A stretch of 64,000 nucleotides of DNA, from assembly GCA_964553925.1 (NCBI GenBank), contig CAZKNR010000381.1, forward strand, positions 1 through 64,000, read 5' to 3'. A program made the translations under genes and the position numbers. Source of the stretch: DAISKN01 sp964553925. GTDB lineage: Bacteria; Acidobacteriota; Vicinamibacteria; Marinacidobacterales; SMYC01. The notes beneath the pieces were generated by a model. It was not told the DNA's origin, ran no database searches, and saw nothing but the letters and a program-made list of their open reading frames with translations. Below are positions 55,018 to 63,865 of the stretch, in pieces. Numbering within the stretch: position 1 is the first letter of the stretch; each line of letters starts with the position of its first letter.

Positions 55018-57192
55018 TCAGCGAAAGCGATACTTCAGCTCCGCGACGATCTGCCGCTTGATGATGTCGCCGAAGACGTGCTGCTGCGCGTCGTCATTGT
55101 TCAAATTGACGACCTTGATCGACGCCGTGATCCGGTCTTCCGCGAGGCGCACTCCGAAGGCGCCGTTCAACATCGCGTAGGATTCCGTCGGGCCGTGATA
55201 GCGGGCGTCGAGGACGTCGGTCCAGAAAGCGGAGTCGGTGTAATTGAACGAGACGTTCCCGAAGAACCTTCCCCTCGAGACGTTCGCCCCTGCGTTGAAC
55301 CGGTTCGCCGGAGGGATGTTGAGCTCGGAGAACTCCTCGGGATTGTCGGGGACGGGCTCGGCCTGCCAGGAGTAGTTGACGAAGAGAGTCACGTCGCTCG
55401 AAACCCGCGCGTCGAGCCCGAGCTCGATTCCCCAATCCCTCACCCCCTCGAAATTCAAGTACGTGAACCCCAACGGAAGCCCGCGTCCCGCCTGATTCAG
55501 CAGATCGAGGACCACCGGCGGGAGCGGCCAGCCCGGCGGAGGGTTCCGGCTCGAGTACGTCCCCGATTGGGTGAAGAAGATGTTGTCGGTCGTCTGATTC
55601 AGGTACCAGGCGGCGCTCAACGTGTAGCGTTTCTTCAGGGTCCCGGTATAGCCGACTTCGTACGCCGTCAAGCTTTCCTCGTTCAGTTCTTCGTTTCCCA
55701 CCGCCACCAAAGGAAAGACGTACTGCCTTCCGGAGAGCGCGGGGTTGAGGAGCCCGAGGTCGATCGACTCCAGGATAGTGACGTCGAGAAAGCTGTTCAC
55801 GAAAGACGGCGCCCGGAAGGCCTTGTTGTACGAGACTCGGAACGCGTGCTCCGGCGTCGGCTTGATCATGAAGGTCGTGCGAGGCGAGAACACGACCTTG
55901 TCGATCACGCTGAAGGCGTCGGCGCGGCCTCCCACGAGCCAGCGGAAATGATCGGATAAAAAGATCTCGTCCTGGATGTAGAAACCTCCCTCGGTCCGGT
56001 TGTCTCCGCGGGGGGCGATCGAGAGGTCGAAGGCGTTGTAGCGGAAGTTGCCTCCGTAGGTGAGGATGTGGCGGGTGCCGAGGACGGTCGAGTTTCCCGC
56101 TTCGAAGTCGTAGGTCTTGTTGTCGAAGAGGAAGGTGATGGGCCGGCCGTCGGTGCCGACGGCGAGAAGCGCCGGGGCCTCACCGTCGAGAAGGTTGGTG
56201 AAGAAGTTCACCTTCCAGTTCCCCCGCTGGTAGTTGACCTTTCCATAGCTCGAGACGGTCCCCGACTGGATGTCGAAAGGGCCGATCCCGGTATGGATGA
56301 TTCCTTGAGTCCCGGCGAACCCTCCGGCGAAGATGAGCTTCTGGTTCCCGCCTCTGAAGTCGTAGTCGACGCGGGCGTCGAGCTTCGGCTGCGTGGTCTC
56401 GGTGTTGGGAAAGGGCGGGTATTCGCCGCCGCCCGTGCCTCTCTCGGGATCCACGGGGACCCGGCCCGTGGGCCGCGCGAACGCTTCCATGTTGAAGACC
56501 CCAGCGGAGATCTTGTAGGCCCAGCGATCGTTCACCGCCTGTGCGTGGGTCAGGTGGATGTTGTACGTCTCGCCAGAACTCTGGTCGCTTCCGGGAACGT
56601 CCCGATTCACTCCGCCGTAGGCCATAGTGAGCGTCGTTCCATCGATCTCTCTCGGAGTCTTGGTGATGACGTTGACGACGCCGGTCATGGCGTTCGCTCC
56701 CCAGACCGCGGAAGCGGGGCCGCGGATGACCTCGATCTGCGCGATCTCGCTGGTGTCGACGGGAAGGAAGTCCCAGGCGACGAAACCGAAGAAGTCCTGG
56801 TAGATGGTGCGCCCGTCAAGGAGCGCGAGCTGGGACGTCGACAGGGTCGAGGTGGCTCCGCGGGTCACGATGTTGATGTCGCGCGCGGAAGTCTGGGCCA
56901 CGTTCACCCCCGGCACCGCCCGCAGCAGGTCGCCGTAGTTCGAAGCGGGAGATCTCTCGATCGCCTCCGAGGTCACGACGCTCACTGCGGCGGGGGCGTT
57001 GATGAGCTGCTGCTCCACTTTCGAGGCGGTCACGATCACCGTTTCGGCGTAGCTCTGAGCCTCCTTCTCCTCGGGCTTCGGCTTCTCTTCTTGTGGCTCT
57101 TCCCGAGGCGGCGGTTCCTCCTGGGGTTGGGCGGGATGGACCAGGACCAGGGTCAGGGTCAGGGCGGCGACGAGCATCCAAGCGAGCTTCAT
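55018..57192 (-). CDS. TonB-dependent outer-membrane receptor
   Basis: 724 aa from ATG 57192, with AGGAGGT upstream and a signal peptide (LAWMLVAALTLTLVLVHPA); the longer frame is not needed. A short Pro/Glu-rich stretch precedes the plug domain (VIVTASKVEQQLINAP, DLLRAVPGVNVAQTS, VIRGPASAVWGANAMTGVVN), then a 22-strand barrel ending in a C-terminal YRFR. Substrate unknown (no adjacent transporter genes). Confidence 0.93.
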   Translation of the reverse strand: MKLAWMLVAALTLTLVLVHPAQPQEEPPPREEPQEEKPKPEEKEAQSYAETVIVTASKVEQQLINAPAAVSVVTSEAIERSPASNYGDLLRAVPGVNVAQTSARDINIVTRGATSTLSTSQLALLDGRTIYQDFFGFVAWDFLPVDTSEIAQIEVIRGPASAVWGANAMTGVVNVITKTPREIDGTTLTMAYGGVNRDVPGSDQSSGETYNIHLTHAQAVNDRWAYKISAGVFNMEAFARPTGRVPVDPERGTGGGEYPPFPNTETTQPKLDARVDYDFRGGNQKLIFAGGFAGTQGIIHTGIGPFDIQSGTVSSYGKVNYQRGNWKVNFFTNLLDGEAPALLAVGTDGRPITFLFDNKTYDFEAGNSTVLGTRHILTYGGNFRYNAFDLSIAPRGDNRTEGGFYIQDEIFLSDHFRWLVGGRADAFSVIDKVVFSPRTTFMIKPTPEHAFRVSYNKAFRAPSFVNSFLDVTILESIDLGLLNPALSGRQYVFPLVAVGNEELNEESLTAYEVGYTGTLKKRYTLSAAWYLNQTTDNIFFTQSGTYSSRNPPPGWPLPPVVLDLLNQAGRGLPLGFTYLNFEGVRDWGIELGLDARVSSDVTLFVNYSWQAEPVPDNPEEFSELNIPPANRFNAGANVSRGRFFGNVSFNYTDSAFWTDVLDARYHGPTESYAMLNGAFGVRLAEDRITASIKVVNLNNDDAQQHVFGDIIKRQIVAELKYRFR

Positions 57193-57324
57193 GTGGTGGG
57201 ACCTCCTGAAGAAGAGCCGGGGCGGTGGGGAGTACCGGCGAGACGACGTCAATTTATTTCACAGCAGGCCACCCTGTTTCAAGGCGCCTCTGGTCTGGTT
57301 GCGGCAAAGAGACGCGCGAGTTCC

Positions 57325-57330
57325 TATAAT
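57325..57330 (+). promoter_or_regulatory. -10 box giving a near-leaderless mrp transcript
   Basis: TATAAT ends 6 nt before the mrp ATG at 57337, so transcription would begin at or next to the start codon. There is no SD. -35 is unclear (TTGCGG at 57299, 20-nt spacing). Confidence 0.5.
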
Positions 57331-57336
57331 GGCGTC

Positions 57337-58740
57337 ATGTCCAAAGTGACCGAAGAAGCGGTGCTCGAGAAGCTCTCGAGCCTTCACGATCCCGATCTGG
57401 GCCGCGACATCGTTTCGCTGGGGTTCGTGAAGAACGTGCGAATCTGCTCCCCGATCGTGAGCTGCGACATCGAGCTCGCGAATCCCGCGAGCACCGGAAG
57501 AGACCGAATGCAGCAGGAGGCCGAAGCCGCCCTTCGCGAGATTCCCGGCGTCGATCAGGCAAACGTGAAGATGACCTGGGCGGTGACCGCTTCCCCCGCG
57601 CCCTCGCAGCGGGTCTTTCCTGGCGGGCCCGGCGGGCAGGCGATGCCAGCGCCCCAGAAGCCGCCGGGGGTCAAGAACCTGATCGCGGTGGCTTCGGGAA
57701 AGGGGGGAGTCGGGAAGTCGACGGTGGCCGCGAACCTCGCGGTTGCCTTCCGCGAGGCGGGTGCGCTCGTCGGCCTCTGCGACGCCGACGTCTACGGACC
57801 CTCCCAGGGCACGATGTTCGGGTTGACCGACCGGCCGGAGGCGGATTCGGAGAAGCGCCTCATCCCTCTAGAGTCCCACGGTGTGAAGATCATGTCGATG
57901 GGTCTGCTCACGTCGAAGGAGACGCCGGTCATCTGGCGAGGGCCCATGGCCACCAAGCTCATCCAGCAGTTCCTCGCGGGCGTCGCCTGGGGCGAGCTCG
58001 ACTATCTCGTGATCGATCTCCCTCCGGGAACCGGAGACGTCCAGCTCACCCTGACCCAGAGCGTGCCGCTGACCGGTGCGGTCATCGTCACCACCCCCCA
58101 GGTCGTCGCCCGGACCATCGCCGAAAAGGGGCTTCGGATGTTTCAGCCGGTTTCGGTCCCGGTCCTCGGCGTCATCGAGAACATGAGCTACTACATCTGC
58201 TCCCACTGCCAGGAGAAGACGTTCATCTTTCGCGAGGGAGGCGGAAAGCAGATCAGTGAAGAGCTCGGCATCCCGTTTCTCGGCGAAATTCCCATCGACC
58301 CCGAGGTGGTCCTCGCCGGAGACGAGGGCGTCCCGATCGTCGCCCGCAACCCCTCCTCTCCCGCGGCCCTCGCGTACCGGGAGATCGCCTCGAAGGTGGC
58401 AAGCGCCGTCGCCCGGGCGAACTTCGAAAGCGGCTCGGCGATACACCCCAAGGAGATGATCGGCGAGGCGCGGGAGCTCCGGATCGTCTGGAACGACGGC
58501 TCAGAGGCGGCCTACCCGTACGACTTCCTCAGGAACCACTGCCCCTGCGCCATATGCGTCGATGAGTGGACCGGAAAGCGCCGGAGCCTGATCCTGCTAT
58601 TACCCTCGAACTTCCGCGCCATGAAGATCGACCCCGTAGGCAACTACGCCATCCAGATCTCCTGGTCCGACGGCCACAACTCCGGCATCTACAGCTTCAG
58701 GCTGTTGAAAGAGCTGGAAGAGCTTCGAAAGAAAACCTAA
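57337..58740 (+). CDS. Mrp/ApbC Fe-S carrier ATPase, HCF101-like (DUF59-ParA-DUF971)
   Basis: 467 aa. DUF59/MIP18 at residues about 5-85 (LHDPDLGRDIVSLGF), P-loop ATPase with GKGGVGKST (121-129), LCDADVYGPS, DLPPGTGDVQLT, the cluster-binding CxxC in YYICSHCQEK (about 290), and a C-terminal DUF971 (about 375-465; LRIVWNDGSEAAYPYDFLR, NHCPCAICVDEW). This three-domain order is that of plastid HCF101. It holds and delivers 4Fe-4S clusters. The long frame upstream (56068-57336) is antisense to the receptor gene and is not coding. Confidence 0.93.
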   Translation: MSKVTEEAVLEKLSSLHDPDLGRDIVSLGFVKNVRICSPIVSCDIELANPASTGRDRMQQEAEAALREIPGVDQANVKMTWAVTASPAPSQRVFPGGPGGQAMPAPQKPPGVKNLIAVASGKGGVGKSTVAANLAVAFREAGALVGLCDADVYGPSQGTMFGLTDRPEADSEKRLIPLESHGVKIMSMGLLTSKETPVIWRGPMATKLIQQFLAGVAWGELDYLVIDLPPGTGDVQLTLTQSVPLTGAVIVTTPQVVARTIAEKGLRMFQPVSVPVLGVIENMSYYICSHCQEKTFIFREGGGKQISEELGIPFLGEIPIDPEVVLAGDEGVPIVARNPSSPAALAYREIASKVASAVARANFESGSAIHPKEMIGEARELRIVWNDGSEAAYPYDFLRNHCPCAICVDEWTGKRRSLILLLPSNFRAMKIDPVGNYAIQISWSDGHNSGIYSFRLLKELEELRKKT

Positions 58741-58743
58741 ACC

Positions 58744-58796
58744 AAGGGGGAGAAGGGGCTTCTTTATCTCCCTATCCCACTTCTTACACTCTTAGC
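58744..58796. repeat. G/C-rich repeat and probable bidirectional terminator
   Basis: AAGGGGGAGAAGGGGCTTCT followed by TTATCTCCCTATCCC and CTTCTTACACTCTT. Contains AGAAG-GGG-CTTCT and GGGAGA...TCTCCC stems, between convergent mrp and relA/spoT. The right end is the inverse of the repeat at 50057. Confidence 0.5.
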
Positions 58797-60948
58797 GCAT
58801 ACCGGGGCGGGCAACGTCCAGGACGCCTTCGATCGAGCGGATGGACCTTGCGATTCTGTCGAGCTCTTTTACGTTGCTGATGGAGACAGTGACGTCGATA
58901 GCGCCCTTCCGGTCGTCGAAGGTCTTGGCCTCGATGGTGCGGATGTCGGTGTTCATGTCGGCGATGATGGAGGTGATATCCGCGAGGATTCCCTTGCGGT
59001 CTTCGACGTTCACCGAGAGGGTGATGTCGTACTTCGCGTCTTTTTCGCCCTGCCAGGACACTTCGACCCGGCGCTCCGGATCCACCATCAGATTGAGGAG
59101 ATTGGGGCATTGGGCGGAATGGACCGACACGCCCTTGCCCCGGGTGACGTACCCGGTGATGCTCTCGCCGGGAATGGGGTTGCAGCACTTCGCCCGATAG
59201 ACCATGAGGTCGTCCATGCCGTCGACTTTGATCTTGTCGTCCCCGCCCTTCAGCACGCGCCGAACCGCGCGGGCCAGGCTGGCGCCGGCGCCGGTCTTCT
59301 CTTGCAGCTGCTCGGGCGGAACGAGCCGCACCAGCAGCTTTCTCGGGGAGAGCTTTCCGTATCCGATCGCGGCGAACAGGTCGTCGTTCTTGGAGAAGCC
59401 GTACTCCTTCAGGATCTCTTGAAGCGGAGTCCCGTCGACCGCCTGCTTCAGGCTGAGATCGAATCTCTGCGACTCCTTCTCCAGGAGCTTTCTGCCGATC
59501 TCGATGCTTCGCTTTCGCTCGGCGGCGTTGAGGACCAAGCGGATCTTGTCACGCGCCCTCGAGGTGGCGACGAAGGCAAGCCAGTCGCGGCTGGGGCGAT
59601 GGCCGCGGGACGTGAGGATCTCGACGATGTCCCCGTTCTTGAGCTTGTACCGAAGGGGGACCATGAGACCGTTGACCCGGGAGCCGACGCACTGGTGGCC
59701 GATGTCGGTATGGATGGCATAGGCGAAGTCGACCGGGGTGGCCCCGCGGGGGAAGGACTTCACGTCCCCCTTGGGAGTGAAACAAAATACGTCCTCGGGA
59801 TAGAGGTCGACCTTGAGGTTGTTGAGGAACTCGTGGGGGTCCTTGACTTCCCGCTGCCACTCGATGATTTGCCGCAGCCAGGCGAAGTTCTGGATGTCTT
59901 CCTCTCCGAGGGGCTTTCCCTCCTTGTACTTCCAATGAGCGGCGATTCCCTGCTCGGCCACGCGGTGCATCTCCGCGGTTCGAATCTGCACCTCGAACGG
60001 GACGCCGACGTCGGTGATGACGCTCGTATGGAGCGAGCGGTATCCGTTCGGCCGGGGCATGGCGATGAAGTCTTTGATCCGGCCCGGCACCGGCCGCCAG
60101 GTGTTGTGGATGATGCCAAGCGTGGCGTAGCAGTTCTTGACGCTGTCGGAGAGGATGCGGAGCGCGATGAAGTCGTACACCTGATCGAGCTCGATCTGCT
60201 GGCGCTTCATCTTCAGGTGGATGCTGTAGATGCTCTTGGTGCGGCCGGTGATCTCCGCTGGGATTTCGTTGTCCGCCAGGTTCTTCTCCAGGATCCCTTT
60301 GACCTCGGCGATGAACTCCTCGGTCCACTTTCGCTTCGCCTCGACCCGAGCCGCGAGAACCCCGTAAGCCTTGGGCTCCAGGTTCTTGAGGCAGAGATCC
60401 TGGAGCTCGGTCTTGATCTTGCCGATGCCCAGGCGGCCGGCGAGGGGAGCGTAGATCTCGAGCGTCTCGTTGGCGATATGGACCCGGCGCTCCTCGGAGA
60501 GGTGCTGAAGGGTCCTCATGTTGTGCAGCCGATCGGCGAGCTTCACCAGAATGATGCGAAGGTCGTCGACCATCGCCATCAGCATTTTGCGGAAGTTCTC
60601 CGCCTGATGCTCCTCCGCCGAGGAGAACTGCATCTTGCTGATCTTCGTCAGCCCTTCGATGATATGGGCGACCTCTTTGCCGAAAAGCTCTTCGACGCTC
60701 TCGATGCTGGTGAGGGTGTCTTCGACGACGTCGTGGAGAAGGCCGCAGGCGACGGAGGCCTCGTCGAGCTGCATCTCCGCCAGGATGTTGGCGACCTCGA
60801 GAGGATGAATGAGGTACGGCTCCCCCGACTTGCGAAGCTGGTCGCGGTGCTCCCGGGCCGAGAACACGTAGGCCCGGCGCAGGAGATCGAGATCTCCGTC
60901 CGGCTGGTAGGCACGGACTTTCTCCAGGATGTTCTCGAACCGGATCAT
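58792..60948 (-). CDS. Bifunctional (p)ppGpp synthetase/hydrolase (RelA/SpoT)
   Basis: 718 aa, full length. The HD hydrolase is intact (LLHDVVEDTLTS), and the synthetase domain shows ADRLHNMRTL and FIAMPRPNGYRSLHTSV with RDWLAFVATSRARDKI later. TGS domain (CFTPKGDVKSFPRGATPVDF), a zinc-finger-like CCNPIPGE and a C-terminal ACT domain (TLSVNVEDRKGILADITSII). An intact HDxxED indicates both activities. It is the Rsh-type alarmone enzyme. Confidence 0.96.
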   Translation of the reverse strand: MIRFENILEKVRAYQPDGDLDLLRRAYVFSAREHRDQLRKSGEPYLIHPLEVANILAEMQLDEASVACGLLHDVVEDTLTSIESVEELFGKEVAHIIEGLTKISKMQFSSAEEHQAENFRKMLMAMVDDLRIILVKLADRLHNMRTLQHLSEERRVHIANETLEIYAPLAGRLGIGKIKTELQDLCLKNLEPKAYGVLAARVEAKRKWTEEFIAEVKGILEKNLADNEIPAEITGRTKSIYSIHLKMKRQQIELDQVYDFIALRILSDSVKNCYATLGIIHNTWRPVPGRIKDFIAMPRPNGYRSLHTSVITDVGVPFEVQIRTAEMHRVAEQGIAAHWKYKEGKPLGEEDIQNFAWLRQIIEWQREVKDPHEFLNNLKVDLYPEDVFCFTPKGDVKSFPRGATPVDFAYAIHTDIGHQCVGSRVNGLMVPLRYKLKNGDIVEILTSRGHRPSRDWLAFVATSRARDKIRLVLNAAERKRSIEIGRKLLEKESQRFDLSLKQAVDGTPLQEILKEYGFSKNDDLFAAIGYGKLSPRKLLVRLVPPEQLQEKTGAGASLARAVRRVLKGGDDKIKVDGMDDLMVYRAKCCNPIPGESITGYVTRGKGVSVHSAQCPNLLNLMVDPERRVEVSWQGEKDAKYDITLSVNVEDRKGILADITSIIADMNTDIRTIEAKTFDDRKGAIDVTVSISNVKELDRIARSIRSIEGVLDVARPGMR

Positions 60949-61067
60949 AGAGGGGGGCGGGGGCCTTGAAACGAGAGCCCCGAGAGCCCAACGATCCCAT
61001 GATAGAGAGAGGGCGACGCCGGATCAAGATGATGGGGGCTTGGGCTTACCGGGCGATAGCCCTCTTC

Positions 61068-61096
61068 TTGACTGACCTGGTACCCCATACTATACT
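61068..61096 (+). promoter_or_regulatory. Sigma70-type promoter of the TPR lipoprotein gene
   Basis: TTGACT (61068-61073), 17-nt spacer, TATACT (61091-61096). A perfect 14-bp palindrome ATGGAGATCTCCAT (61107-61120) sits just after the predicted start point. Confidence 0.75.
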
Positions 61097-61141
61097 TCGC
61101 TCCCCAATGGAGATCTCCATGGGAATAGGGGGTTTTTGCTC

Positions 61142-62191
61142 ATGCACACCCATCGTGGGAAAGTAATCGCAATCTCACTCTTTGCGCTCGTCGCGCTCGG
61201 CGGTTGTGCGCAGAAGTGGAACATGCTGAAGTCGAGGCGGGCTTTCAAACAGGCCAACGACTTCTACGCCGCCAAGGAATACGAGAAGGCTATCGAGTTC
61301 TACAACAGGACCCTCGAGCTCGATCAGAAGCCGGATCCGCGCGTCGAGGTGACCACTTATTTCTACCGGGGAAGCAGCCATCACCTTCGCTATAAGCCGT
61401 CAATTTTCGATGACCCGGCGAACGACGCGCAGCTCGAGGCCGCCATCGTCGACTACCAGAAGGCGATCGAGCTCTCGAAGCAGCATACCCCGCAGTTCGA
61501 GATGCTCAAGCCGTACCAGCAGTACGGCATGGAGCAGCTCGCCGCCATTTACCGGGACAATCTGGACGATTTCGAGAAGGCGGAACAACATTTCAAGGCC
61601 CTCATCGAGTTCGACCCCAGCACTCCCGAGCGCTATTACGCCCTTGCCGACGTTTACGAGCGCTTCCATGACCCCGAGGAGCTTCCCCTCCTGGAGCAGG
61701 CGGTCGAGACTTACAAGAGGCCGGTCGATCTCAAGCCGGACGATCCCATCGCCTACCGGCAAGTGGCCAGTCTCCTCAACAAGTACGGGCGATTCGACGA
61801 GACCATGGAGTGGCTCGGAAAAGCTCGTGACGTCCAGGCCACCAATCCGGAGGGTTACTATCTGCTCGCGGTCCACTACTGGGACAAGGTCTACCGTGAC
61901 ACCGAACTGACGACTGACGACAGGAAGGAATACATCGGGCTTGGCATGACTCAGCTTGATAAGGCTCTCGAGATCGACGACCAGTACGTGGACGCACTCA
62001 TTTACAAGAATCTGCTGCTTCGCGAGCAGGCCAAGGTGGAACCGAAGCGCAAGGCCGAGCTCGAGGCGATGGCGAACGGGCTCAGGGACAAGGCGATTGC
62101 CCTGAAGGAGAAGCAAGAGGCAGCGGAGAAGGCCGCTAAGGCCGCGGACGAAGAAAAGCCGCCGCCGACGCAGCCTCCATCGAGTCACTGA
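61142..62191 (+). CDS. TPR-repeat lipoprotein
   Basis: 349 aa from ATG 61142. Lipobox VALGGC. Several TPR units follow (KQANDFYAAKEYEKAIEFYN, NLDDFEKAEQHFKALIEFD, ALADVYERFHDPEEL, LDKALEIDDQYVDALIY). The tail is Lys/Glu/Ala-rich and ends in a Pro-rich PPPTQPPSS. Probably an envelope scaffold; partner unknown. Confidence 0.85.
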   Translation: MHTHRGKVIAISLFALVALGGCAQKWNMLKSRRAFKQANDFYAAKEYEKAIEFYNRTLELDQKPDPRVEVTTYFYRGSSHHLRYKPSIFDDPANDAQLEAAIVDYQKAIELSKQHTPQFEMLKPYQQYGMEQLAAIYRDNLDDFEKAEQHFKALIEFDPSTPERYYALADVYERFHDPEELPLLEQAVETYKRPVDLKPDDPIAYRQVASLLNKYGRFDETMEWLGKARDVQATNPEGYYLLAVHYWDKVYRDTELTTDDRKEYIGLGMTQLDKALEIDDQYVDALIYKNLLLREQAKVEPKRKAELEAMANGLRDKAIALKEKQEAAEKAAKAADEEKPPPTQPPSSH

Positions 62192-62310
62192 GGCACAGAA
62201 TCGGGCCAGCCGAAAACCCTTCTTAGAATTACGGGCGAGGCAGCGAATCGACGCTGTCTCGCCCTTCGTGTTTCCGGCCCGGTCGCAAAGCTTCGGAAGA
62301 GTCTAAAGAA

Positions 62311-62405
62311 AAGGGGGATCGGGAGATGGGAGGAGATGGGGAGACGAATCAGGACCTAATGGCCAAATTTCTCTCCCTATCTCCTCCTATCCCCCTATCC
62401 CCCTT
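62311..62405. repeat. Snap-back repeat: 34-bp imperfect inverted repeat around 27 bp
   Basis: Left arm 62311-62344 (G-rich), right arm 62372-62405 (C-rich); 30 of 34 positions pair. The loop carries AATCAGGACCTAATGG, also found at 22751-22767. The G-rich arm fits a G-quadruplex consensus. It lies between the TPR lipoprotein gene and the convergent gene, so it could also act as a bidirectional terminator. The rest of 62192-62427 holds no gene. Confidence 0.75.
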
Positions 62406-62427
62406 GCATTTGGATTGAACGCTGGAC

Positions 62428-62844
62428 CTAGGACGTGCTCTTCGGCTTCGGGATCGTAATCTTCTTGGGATCGGCGACTTGAATGAACGTGGCGCCCCGA
62501 TACCCGATTCCAGCGGCGTTGGTCCACACGTCCTCGACCTTGCCACTCACCCGAACCCGACGGTTGTTGAAGCGTGCGACGGGGTCGAACTTGAAGCTGG
62601 CCAGCGCCTTTTCCGGAATGATTACCTGAAAGCGCTCGGCGAGCTTTGGATCGAAGTAGAGGAAAACACCGCCCGCTTTGCGCTCGACTTTCAACACCCT
62701 CCCCTCGATGGTGACTTCCTTTCCCAAATGCTTTGAAGCGTCTTCCCAAGCGATGACGTTCCCATCTTCTTTGGCGGCTTTGTCCTCCTGGCTGAGGCCG
62801 CCCGAGACGAGTGTGAGGCCGATGAAGAAATACAAGAGGCCCAT
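62428..62844 (-). CDS. Exported small protein, OB-fold-like
   Basis: 138 aa from ATG 62844, with AAGGGGG at good distance; a longer frame to 62886 is less likely. N-terminal signal peptide (LLYFFIGLTLVSGG). The mature part (VTIEGRVLKVERKAGGVFLY, FNNRRVRVSGKVEDVW) resembles the OB-fold of bacterial periplasmic nucleic-acid-binding-like proteins. Function unknown. Confidence 0.65.
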   Translation of the reverse strand: MGLLYFFIGLTLVSGGLSQEDKAAKEDGNVIAWEDASKHLGKEVTIEGRVLKVERKAGGVFLYFDPKLAERFQVIIPEKALASFKFDPVARFNNRRVRVSGKVEDVWTNAAGIGYRGATFIQVADPKKITIPKPKSTS

Positions 62845-63136
62845 GACTAACCCCCTTTTGATGAGGGAGGCTCGGAGCTGAGGCACACCTCCAACCTCCA
62901 GATTGCCACGTTACTCGCCCGCGAGAGGATTTTCAAGAAGATTCCCGGGCACTCAGCAAACCCAGCGGCCGACACCCGCAACCGAAGTCGCGCCCTCTCG
63001 AGCCTCTGAGCACCCCCGCCCGCTCTGGCCCCGGCGCGGCAACGCGGAGCCGCGACCGCGCCTTAACTCCTGCACCTCGGCACGACCGATCTTTGGCCTG
63101 GGAACGTCCGTCGGCCCGTTTGGTCGAGCGCTGCTG

Positions 63137-63865
63137 TTAGTTCGTTCCGCCCGCGCTCGCGGCCGCAGGGTCTTTCGGCTTGATTTCGGTGATGATCCAC
63201 CGGGATTGCGCGATGCGACTGGTCGAGGGAGTGGTCAAAGCGTACCGCAGCAACGTAAAAACGTAGGGTTTCTCCTTGCCGTCCGTCAACGTCACGCTGA
63301 CCCCCACTTCCTTGATCAGCACATCGCCGGCAGAACTTTGAAGGGTCTCCTTATCGGAGGCGCCCATGAGCGACATCCCAACTAGCGCCAGCTCTTCGTC
63401 GAACCGGCGCTCGGCCTCGTTGAACTGGCTCTCTGCCTCGCGACGCTCATCCCGGTGCTTCAGCCAGGCCGCGTGCACATCCGCCAGCTTCCCTTTGAAG
63501 GTGGCGTTCGCGTCTTTCTTCATCCCATCCTCGATGGTCACCGTGGCGTCGATGTTTTCGTCGCGGAAGGCGATGAACTCCTCGTTTTTCTTGTCACGAG
63601 CTTGTTTCGTCTCCTTGACGTTTTGGGCAAGCTCCTGCAGCTTGAATGGCTCGCGCCGCTCGTCTCCCACCTGCGTCACCTTCCAGGTCGTCACCTGCCC
63701 CCCCTCCTCCTTGGGGAAACCGACGCGGGCCATGCCGGTCAAGCTAGCGTTGTCGTTGCTCTTGGTCGCTATGAAGAAACTGTTGATGACCTGCCCTTCC
63801 TGACTGCCGCAGGCCGCGAGCGCGAGTCCGAGCATTACGATGCCGAGAGTCGACTTCCTTGTCAC
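63137..63865 (-). CDS. Lipoprotein with coiled-coil, unknown
   Basis: 242 aa, lipobox LALAAC. A helical, highly charged middle region (about 85-165; KETKQARDKKNEEFIAF, AAWLKHRDERREAESQF) is flanked by a conserved-looking start (VINSFFIATKSNDNASLTGMA) and a beta-rich end (GVSVTLTDGKEKPYVFTLLR). Function unknown. The 250 bp between it and the previous gene, and the 135 bp upstream to the window end, show no gene. Confidence 0.65.
   Translation of the reverse strand: MTRKSTLGIVMLGLALAACGSQEGQVINSFFIATKSNDNASLTGMARVGFPKEEGGQVTTWKVTQVGDERREPFKLQELAQNVKETKQARDKKNEEFIAFRDENIDATVTIEDGMKKDANATFKGKLADVHAAWLKHRDERREAESQFNEAERRFDEELALVGMSLMGASDKETLQSSAGDVLIKEVGVSVTLTDGKEKPYVFTLLRYALTTPSTSRIAQSRWIITEIKPKDPAAASAGGTN

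Noticed and set aside
56068..57336. Upstream extension of the mrp frame to 890 aa
   Set aside because: Antisense to the TonB receptor; the conserved DUF59 starts right after ATG 57337.
59110..60969. Long ORF on the plus strand opposite relA/spoT
   Set aside because: Antisense shadow; low-complexity Asp/Val/Leu/Gly translation without motifs.
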